From the NCBI RefSeq assembly GCF_039535095.1, contig NZ_BAAAWN010000001.1, forward strand, positions 2,170,001 through 2,234,000: DNA of 64,000 nucleotides, read 5' to 3'. Made by a program: the position numbers and the translations under genes. The notes beneath the pieces are model-generated. The model did not search any database and was not told the origin of the DNA. It was given only the letters and a program-made list of their open reading frames with translations. Positions 58,327-64,000 of this stretch are shown piece by piece (position 1 is the stretch's first letter; each line of letters starts with the position of its first letter). This stretch comes from Arthrobacter ramosus (GTDB lineage: Bacteria; Actinomycetota; Actinomycetes; Actinomycetales; Micrococcaceae).

Positions 58327-58844
58327 GCGGACCGGAAGATCCTCCACTCCCCTGGCCGGCAGCCGACACCAGGCATGAGTCCGAGGACCAGCGGATGGAC
58401 CGCAACTGGAATGAGCTGCTCCAGGAGATACGCGTCCTCCAGACAGGGGTGCAAATTATCGGAGGGTTTCTGCTAACTCTTCCGTTCCAGCAGCGATTCG
58501 GCACCCTGACCGAGCTGCAAAAGTGGTGGTTTCTCCTGCTGGTTGTTCTGGCGACCATGACCACCGGCCTCATGCTGGTTCCGGTCAGCCTGCACCGGCG
58601 GCTCTTCCAGCATCACGTCAAGTACCGGCTGGTAGCTGCAGGGGACATGATCGTCAAGGCCGTCGTGGCGTGTGTATCCCTGCTGATCGCAGGATGCGCC
58701 GGACTGATCTTCAGCGTTGCCGTGGGGCCCGAGGCTGGCCTCGCCGCCGGCGGCATCATTCTTGTCGCTCTCGCGGCGATTGTACTGATGTACCCGCTGC
58801 TTTCCTGGTCTCCCCGGCGCAGGAAGGCAGAGCCGGAGGCCTAG
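58323..58844 (+). CDS. DUF6328-family membrane protein
   Basis: 173 aa with four predicted membrane segments (GVQIIGGFLLTLPF; WWFLLLVVLATMTTGLMLV; IVKAVVACVSLLIAGCAGLI; AAGGIILVALAAIVLMYPLL) after a hydrophilic head (NWNELLQEIRVLQTG is the family signature). A longer open frame to 58086 overlaps the previous gene and is rejected in favour of the GTG at 58323. Coupled to the small membrane protein gene. Role unknown. Confidence 0.82.
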   Translation: MSGPEDPPLPWPAADTRHESEDQRMDRNWNELLQEIRVLQTGVQIIGGFLLTLPFQQRFGTLTELQKWWFLLLVVLATMTTGLMLVPVSLHRRLFQHHVKYRLVAAGDMIVKAVVACVSLLIAGCAGLIFSVAVGPEAGLAAGGIILVALAAIVLMYPLLSWSPRRRKAEPEA

Positions 58845-59127
58845 TTCGCGGCCCAGAAACCGAGCTAGTGTAGGCCTTTTCGATCAACATAGTAAGTTTG
58901 CTGATCAATTTCCCCGAATCCATGGACAAGAGTCCGTCCGGCCTACTAGTTTCGATGAGGAAGCAAGCTCACGCAGGCGCCGAGAGAAGGCGGGCGTCCT
59001 TCTCGTCCGGGGCCAAAGGGCGTGCATCGCTGAGGCCGTTCTCCCGGTCACCGGCGGAAAGGCCTTTAGCAGCCGGTCCTTGATTTTCCCTCAACAAGTC
59101 AACCAGCACGGAAAGGACGGTTTGGAC

Positions 59128-59412
59128 ATGGACATGGACAAGCAGCACACAGCCGCGGAAGAGGAAGCCGGAGGCTACGGAACTCCGACGCCCGAACAGG
59201 AAACCGCAGGACGCGAGGCCGAGCAGGCGAATCCGGGCGGGCGCAACGGATTAACCGCGGTGCCATCGGCCGATGCCGAACTGGATGACTCGAACTCTGA
59301 TGGAAGCAAGCCAGGGGGCTCTTTCTCGTCCGAACCGAAGGGCGATGCAACAGGGCTGCCCGAGGATAAGTCCCCGAAAGACGACGACGGCGAAACATTC
59401 GACGCTGGCTAG
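59128..59412 (+). CDS. Acidic disordered hypothetical protein
   Basis: 94 aa (MDMDKQHTAAEEEAGGYGTP ...), nearly all Glu, Asp, Gly, Pro, Ser and Ala, with no hydrophobic core. AGGA precedes the ATG. The SRPBCC gene follows 57 bp downstream in the same direction. Such hydrophilin-like proteins are often stress induced; that is inference. The 283 bp before it (58845-59127) contain no supported gene. Confidence 0.6.
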   Translation: MDMDKQHTAAEEEAGGYGTPTPEQETAGREAEQANPGGRNGLTAVPSADAELDDSNSDGSKPGGSFSSEPKGDATGLPEDKSPKDDDGETFDAG

Positions 59413-59469
59413 ACCGCCCAAACGACCCACCAAACTCCGCAGGAACAAGCCCAAGCAAGGAGCACGAAC

Positions 59470-60234
59470 ATGGCTACCGTTAACCGAACAATCGACGTAG
59501 AAGTTCCCGTTTCAGTGGCTTACAACCAATGGACCCAGTTCGAGTCTTTCCCGGAATTCATGAAGGGCGTCGAAGCCGTGGAACAAATCGACGAGACCGC
59601 CCTGCATTTTTCCACCAACGTGGGCGGCGTCAAGCGCGACTTCAACGCCCAAATCCTTGAGCAGGTCCCGGATTCACTCGTCAGCTGGGCCAGCATTGAC
59701 GGACCGAGGAACGCGGGCACAGTAAGCTTCGAGCCACTTGGCGCGGACCGTACCCGCGTGAGTGTGGAAATCGAATGGGAGCCGGAGAGCTTTGCCGAAA
59801 AGGCCGGCTCGCTGGTGGGCATCGACGATATGCGGGTTTCAGCCGACCTCGACAAGTTCAAAAAATTCATCGAAGAGCGCGGCTACGAGACTGGCGGCTG
59901 GCGGGGCTCCGTGGCAGCCGGCGATGTCGACGACTCCGGGACAGCAGTATCCCGCACCGCTAACACTTCGGAACTGCCCGCCTTCGATCCTGACTTGACG
60001 GCCCCTGCGGCTACGGAAGCGGCCGACGGCGGCGACGCGGCCCGCGTCGGCCAGTACACCGAGGGTGACTACGGCACGGAGCGCGTCACGGATCTACCCG
60101 CAGAGCGGATCGAAGGCGACTACACCACGGAAGAAACGCCCCGTGATCCTTCGGCGGAACGCGGCGGCGAACCTTGGCCCGCTACGGAAGCCGGCCCAGA
60201 CACACAAACACGTCCGCGTCCGTCGGACCGCTGA
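59470..60234 (+). CDS. SRPBCC-family protein with acidic C-terminal extension
   Basis: 254 aa. Residues 1-145 form a polyketide-cyclase/dehydrase-like START fold (VEVPVSVAYNQWTQFESFPE, VGGVKRDFNAQILEQVPDS). From about residue 150 on the protein is low complexity and acidic, with a repeated EGDYGTERVTDLPAERIEGD and YTTEETPRD pattern. AAGGAG precedes ATG 59470. SRPBCC proteins of this subtype are often encoded with general stress genes. Ligand unknown. Confidence 0.87.
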   Translation: MATVNRTIDVEVPVSVAYNQWTQFESFPEFMKGVEAVEQIDETALHFSTNVGGVKRDFNAQILEQVPDSLVSWASIDGPRNAGTVSFEPLGADRTRVSVEIEWEPESFAEKAGSLVGIDDMRVSADLDKFKKFIEERGYETGGWRGSVAAGDVDDSGTAVSRTANTSELPAFDPDLTAPAATEAADGGDAARVGQYTEGDYGTERVTDLPAERIEGDYTTEETPRDPSAERGGEPWPATEAGPDTQTRPRPSDR

Positions 60235-60311
60235 GCCCCGCGGGGCCGGCCACGAACAGGCCGGCCCCACGGAAGTCCGCCCGGACTTCATTTTGATTCG
60301 AGGAGCAAACA

Positions 60312-60587
60312 ATGAGCGAGTTCCCTCCCGACCCGACACGCGACCCTGACGCTGACCCCACCCGAGAGCCTGGCCCAAGCCCGACGCCGGAGCCGGTGCC
60401 GTTGCCGGAGCCAGGGCCGACACCTGTGCCGACCCCTGGCCCGGAGCCCGAACCCGGGCCGCGCCCAGGAACGCCCGAGCCGGTTCCGCTGCCCGAACCG
60501 GGACCTTCCCCGGTCCCCGAGCCGGGCCCGGACCTTCCCTCGCCGCCCTCGCGCCCCTTGGGAGAGCCGCCCCTCACGATCTTCTAG
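60312..60587 (+). CDS. Proline-rich PEP-repeat protein
   Basis: 91 aa (MSEFPPDPTRDPDADPTREP ...), about 40 percent proline in PEPG/PEPEP repeats, ending PPLTIF. GAGGAGC precedes the ATG. The extreme P-E-P pattern needs EF-P for translation. No signal peptide or anchor. It could be a spacer/wall protein; the frame is supported by the ribosome binding site and position between two genes, not by homology. Confidence 0.55.
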   Translation: MSEFPPDPTRDPDADPTREPGPSPTPEPVPLPEPGPTPVPTPGPEPEPGPRPGTPEPVPLPEPGPSPVPEPGPDLPSPPSRPLGEPPLTIF

Positions 60588-60639
60588 GCCCGACACGTAG
60601 TGCAGGCCGCCCGCTCGGAGCATATGAAAGGCAACTGAG

Positions 60640-62532
60640 ATGTCAAAAGATCCAGAAATGCGGCCTGCACCGATGCAAGCCGAAGAAGCGGATTCCATCC
60701 GGGCACTGGCGACGCAATTGCGTGTTGATTCCATCAGGTGCAGCACCAACGCCGGCTCGGGTCATCCGACGTCGTCGTTGTCGGCCGCGGATCTCATGGC
60801 GGTCCTCCTGACGCGGCACCTTCGCTATGACTGGGAACATCCGGCCTTGCCGAACAACGACCACCTCATTTTCTCCAAGGGACATGCTTCACCGCTTCTG
60901 TACTCCATGTATCGGGCCGCGGGCGTCGTCGAGGAAGATGAGCTGCTAAACACCTACCGTCAGTTCGGTGCCCGGCTTCAGGGCCACCCGACCCCGGTTC
61001 TCCCTTGGGTCGATGTGGCTACCGGCTCGCTGGGACAGGGGTTGCCGGTTGCCGTCGGGGTAAGCCTCGCAGGGCGTTACCTGGACAAGCTGCCCTTCCA
61101 TACCTGGGTGTTGTGCGGAGACAGCGAGCTAGCTGAAGGGTCCATCTGGGAGGCCCTCGACAAGGCGGCCTACTACAAGCTCGGCAACCTCACCGCCGTC
61201 GTGGACGTCAACCGGCTTGGCCAGGACGGCCCTACCGAACTTCAGTGGGATATGGACGCCTACGCCAGGCGGGTTGAGGCTTTCGGGGCCCGGGCCCTCG
61301 TCATCGACGGACATGACCTTGGCCAGATCGACGACGCCCTGAGCCGGGCCCGGAGCGAACCTGATAGGCCGACGGTCATTCTGGCCAAGACGATCAAGGG
61401 CAAAGGGGTACCTGAGATCGAAGACCAGAACGGCTGGCACGGCAAAGCGCTCCCGGCGGACATGGCCGAGAAAGCCATAGCAGCCCTTGGAGGGCCAAGC
61501 AGCGTCCACGTGACCACCCGTCCCCCGGAGTCCGGCACCCCGGCAATCACGCCGGACGCTCACGTTGCCGTCACACTTCCGGATTGGAAGGTTGGCGACA
61601 AGGTGGCGACCAGGGCCGCCTTTGGCGCCGCCGTGTCCGCCCTTGCGGACCGCCCCGAAGTGGTGGTCCTGGACGGTGAAGTTGGGAATTCGACCCACGC
61701 CGGGGAATTCAAGGAGGTGGCCCCTGGGCGGTATTTCGAAATTTTCATTGCCGAGCAGCAACTCGTCGCCGCCGCCATCGGCCTCTCGGTCCGCGGCTAC
61801 GTGGCCTTCGCCTCAAGTTTCGCGGCTTTCCTGGTTTCGCGGCCATTCGACTTTATCCGCATGGCGGGAGTCTCAGAAGTGAATATCCGGCTCGTTGGCA
61901 CGCATGCGGGTGTTGAAATCGGGCAGGATGGTCCTTCGCAAATGGCCTTGGAAGACATTGCCGCTATGCGGGCGGTGCACAGTTCCACGGTGCTCTATCC
62001 GTCCGACGCCCCGTCCACAGCGCAGCTTGTGAGCGCCATGGCAGACACGCCCGGAATCTCCTATCTGCGGGCCACCCGCGGAGCCTATCCCGTGATTTAC
62101 GGGCCGGACGAACAGTTCCCCCTTGGCGGAAGCAAGGTCCACGGAGCCAGCGCCGATGACCAAGTGGCGCTTATCGGCGCGGGAATCACACTCCACGAAT
62201 GCCTCGCAGCCGCCGAGCAACTGGCGCAGTCGGGAATCAAAGCCCGTGTCGTCGACCTCTATTCCATCAAGCCGATCGACGTCGATACCCTGCGCCGGAC
62301 GTGCCTCGAAACCGATGGCCGGATTGTTGTCGCAGAAGACCACTACGCACAAGGCGGCATCGGCTCGGCCGTCCTCGAAGCCCTCGCGAGTGCCAACACT
62401 CCGAAACTCCATCTGGCACTGCTTGCCGTAAGGGAACTGCCGGGTTCCGGCGAACCCAAGGACTTGCTCAACGCCGCAGGTATTTCCGCACGCCACATTG
62501 CCGCCGCCGCGCGCGACTTGGTGATGGACTGA
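60640..62532 (+). CDS. Transketolase (single-chain)
   Basis: 630 aa with both transketolase halves: NAGSGHPTSSLSAADLMAVL, GSLGQGLPVAVG, the TPP motif GDSELAEGSIWEAL...N, and the pyrimidine domain with the catalytic Glu in FIAEQQLVAAAIGLSVRGYV. The C-terminal domain follows. It is closest in layout to the shorter animal-type transketolases rather than the usual tkt, and lies away from other pentose phosphate genes. Downstream are stumps of a lacI regulator and an FAD oxidase, so it may belong to a degraded sugar or polyol locus. Confidence 0.88.
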   Translation: MSKDPEMRPAPMQAEEADSIRALATQLRVDSIRCSTNAGSGHPTSSLSAADLMAVLLTRHLRYDWEHPALPNNDHLIFSKGHASPLLYSMYRAAGVVEEDELLNTYRQFGARLQGHPTPVLPWVDVATGSLGQGLPVAVGVSLAGRYLDKLPFHTWVLCGDSELAEGSIWEALDKAAYYKLGNLTAVVDVNRLGQDGPTELQWDMDAYARRVEAFGARALVIDGHDLGQIDDALSRARSEPDRPTVILAKTIKGKGVPEIEDQNGWHGKALPADMAEKAIAALGGPSSVHVTTRPPESGTPAITPDAHVAVTLPDWKVGDKVATRAAFGAAVSALADRPEVVVLDGEVGNSTHAGEFKEVAPGRYFEIFIAEQQLVAAAIGLSVRGYVAFASSFAAFLVSRPFDFIRMAGVSEVNIRLVGTHAGVEIGQDGPSQMALEDIAAMRAVHSSTVLYPSDAPSTAQLVSAMADTPGISYLRATRGAYPVIYGPDEQFPLGGSKVHGASADDQVALIGAGITLHECLAAAEQLAQSGIKARVVDLYSIKPIDVDTLRRTCLETDGRIVVAEDHYAQGGIGSAVLEALASANTPKLHLALLAVRELPGSGEPKDLLNAAGISARHIAAAARDLVMD

Positions 62533-62600
62533 GGCCGCAACACCGCGACCGCCAGCACCGCACACCGGCACGCCCGCCGTCGTCGCTTTGCTGAACGAAT

Positions 62601-62747
62601 CTAGACTCTCGCGGTGCGCGGTGTTGCGACCGATCCCCGCCGGATCAGCCGGGCGGAAAATTCAGGTCCGTCGGCCGCGGGCTTTCGGCCCTCGATTTGC
62701 CGGATCAGGGCACTGGCAGCGGCCACACCCATTTCGTACACGGGCTG
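62601..62747 (-). pseudogene. 3' remnant of a LacI-family regulator
   Basis: On the minus strand from 62747 the sequence reads QPVYEMGVAAASALIRQIEG, then RKPAADGPEFSARLIRRGSV and ATPRTARV stop. This is the C-terminal end of LacI/PurR-type regulators (IRQIEG...LIxRxSxxxP). 48 residues remain; the DNA-binding head and most of the sugar-binding domain are gone. Confidence 0.8.
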
Positions 62748-62755
62748 GGCGAAAA

Positions 62756-62992
62756 CTCATCGCGGGCAACCCCGAGCTCAAGCCGGCCTCCTGGAAGATC
62801 GGCTACAAGCCCATTCCGGGCGACGGTGAACCGGCGCTCGGCGAAATCAGTCAAGTGCCGGGCTGCTATGTCGCCTTCACTCACTCCGGAGCCACGCTCG
62901 GACTCATCGTCGGCGAACTGCTGGCGGATGAGATCTTCACGGGAAGCAAGCACCCCATGCTCTCCACCTTCCGCCCGGGCAGGTTCTCCTAG
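62756..62992 (+). pseudogene. 3' remnant of an FAD-dependent (DAO-type) oxidoreductase
   Basis: The frame reads SWKIGYKPIPGDGEPALGEI, then VPGCYVAFTHSGATLGLIVG and ELLADEI..., ending RPGRFS stop. This matches the end of D-amino-acid-oxidase/glycine-oxidase-type proteins (PIPxDGxPxxG ... HSGxTLxPxxG). About 79 residues are left. It faces away from the lacI remnant, the two broken ends meeting at 62748-62755. Confidence 0.78.
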
Positions 62993-63200
62993 GCGACCAC
63001 GCTGGATGGTTGGCGCCCCAAGGAAAGGCCCGGCCATCCGCAAAAGCATTCGCGTCACAAACCGTCGTTTCGAAGCCATTTTCATCGTTCTGATCCGCAA
63101 GCGATGAACAATCCGGGCGCCCTCATTACTATCTAGAGTGGATGGGGGCGAATTCCGGACTCAGCTGGGACTTGCCGGGATGAAATATCAGGAGCTGGCA

Positions 63201-63449
63201 GTGTCGGAACCTTTGGACTCTGAAGACCCATTTGTCGAGCCGGAACCTGTTCTGGTTCCCGGGGACGACAGTGACAGCCTGGCGGGCCTGCGTGAGCAAG
63301 CGCAGGACATCATCGACGAAGTCCTCAGCGGAACCGAACCGAGCGGTGAACACCTCCGGGCAAAACTGAGGTCCAGCATTGCCCGACATCCTGGATTCCC
63401 GGAACTGGCGCTGCTCGAGCACCTGATGAACCGGGCGAGTGGCAATTGA
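63201..63449 (+). CDS. Small acidic hypothetical protein
   Basis: 82 aa from GTG 63201, which has AGGAG six bases upstream; ATG 63180 in the same frame lacks one. Residues 1-28 are acidic (EPLDSEDPFVEPEPVLVPGD), the rest helical (SLAGLREQAQDIIDEVLSGT, LRAKLRSSIARHPGFPELAL). No family recognised. Confidence 0.6.
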   Translation: MSEPLDSEDPFVEPEPVLVPGDDSDSLAGLREQAQDIIDEVLSGTEPSGEHLRAKLRSSIARHPGFPELALLEHLMNRASGN

Positions 63450-63503
63450 GTTGCTGCGCCGCTGCGATTCGGGGGGGCAACCGGCCCCGGTAGGCACGGT
63501 CGG

Positions 63504-63755
63504 CTAGGGCCCGATTGAGTCAAAGAATCGGTAAACGGGGGCTTCTTGGCGGGCTTTGGCCTGGATGAACGCCCTGTCTTCTTCCGTGAGTAAGGTTCCG
63601 CCGTGCAGGTCAACCTCGGCGTTTTCGTCGGTCTCCCCGTTGATCGTGGCCGTGATGGTGCGGGGCACGATCACGCATCCCGGATTGTCCATGAACCACT
63701 GCTGGGTGACCGGATCGAGTCGGTTCCATTGTTCCTTAAGGTGCATTTCGGCCAT
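63504..63755 (-). CDS. Small hypothetical protein
   Basis: 83 aa from ATG 63755 (MAEMHLKEQWNRLDPVTQQW), chosen because AAAGG lies six bases upstream; a TTG at 63785 is possible. Middle part is beta-rich (PGCVIVPRTITATINGETDE), end helical (EEDRAFIQAKARQEAPVYRF). No family recognised. The remaining 245 bp to the window end hold no supported gene. Confidence 0.6.
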   Translation of the reverse strand: MAEMHLKEQWNRLDPVTQQWFMDNPGCVIVPRTITATINGETDENAEVDLHGGTLLTEEDRAFIQAKARQEAPVYRFFDSIGP

Positions 63756-64000
63756 TGCTGCCTTTCGGGCGTCGGTTCGGGTCAAACAGGGCGATGATGC
63801 TGATCAGAAAACCGGACCATGATTGCGCAGTGATCTTCATAGAACCGAACCGGTGCAACAGACGTTGAGATCTAGCTGGATGTCCGCAAGGCTTAGCGCC
63901 AGCAGCGTTGTCGACGGCGCCAGGCGTCGTCCTTTGCTCCGGCTATTTCAACCCTAGGCTCCTTCGCTCGCAAAGGACCGCCCGCGAAGATCTCGGTTTG

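Noticed and set aside
63756..64000. Possible gene at the right edge of the window
   Set aside because: No frame with a ribosome binding site or recognisable protein was found in these 245 bp.

Overview
The window is high-GC DNA from an actinobacterium, most likely Arthrobacter or a close relative in the Micrococcaceae. The evidence is gene order (thrS-HIT-pgsA ... pdxS ... pdxT-yebC-ruvCAB-yajC-secDF-relA, and alaS-ruvX-mltG-aroECKB-efp-nusB-pyrRB), GC-rich third codon positions, common GTG/TTG starts, a lysine-type EF-P, the MurT/GatD pair, and DUF222/HNH (13E12-type) genes. No rRNA, tRNA or CRISPR array was seen.

Region 1 (1-13.2 kb, minus strand) is a housekeeping run. rpsD is followed by two small membrane proteins, alaS, ruvX, mltG, four shikimate genes (aroE, aroC, aroK, aroB), a TPR protein, efp and nusB. 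A strong terminator then separates nusB from pyrR-pyrB, which has its own promoter. Most genes overlap by 1-4 bases, so translation is probably coupled. Region 2 (13.3-25.3 kb) holds rarA, an acVLRF1-type peptidyl-tRNA hydrolase with an expanded in-frame repeat, the 3' end of a lost flavin amine oxidase, a frameshifted DUF222/HNH gene, a GNAT enzyme, aspS, hisS, a frameshifted cyclophilin, a DUF349 protein and an AbiEi-like protein. Region 3 (25.3-40.5 kb) holds relA, secF-secD-yajC, ruvB-ruvA-ruvC, yebC and pdxT on the minus strand. murT-gatD (lipid II amidation) and an M3 oligopeptidase follow on the plus strand, then pdxS on the minus strand.

Region 4 (40.8-45.9 kb) is the most striking part. 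A second DUF222/HNH gene is cut in two by a Recombinase-In-Trio (RIT) element. The element carries three overlapping tyrosine recombinase genes between perfect 91-bp inverted repeats. At the left end only there are two extra 26-bp units, each a 20-bp palindrome plus a hexamer. Hexamers TGTAGC and TGCAGC flank the insert in the same orientation, and precise removal of 3414 bp would restore one open HNH frame.

Region 5 (45.9-64 kb) begins with the pgsA-HIT-thrS core block and then becomes accessory. It holds a DUF1508 protein, an S53 peptidase, a glutamate decarboxylase with an apparent ATT/ATC start, a class II glutamine amidotransferase, a frameshifted XRE/MmyB regulator, an alpha/beta hydrolase, a CDF transporter, small membrane and disordered proteins, an SRPBCC protein and a transketolase. 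There are several gene stumps: a DUF72 3' end, and the 3' ends of a divergent lacI/oxidoreductase pair fused at a deletion scar. Three genes in the window carry a one-base contraction in a C or G run in CCGG context, which may be a shared sequencing artefact or real gene decay.
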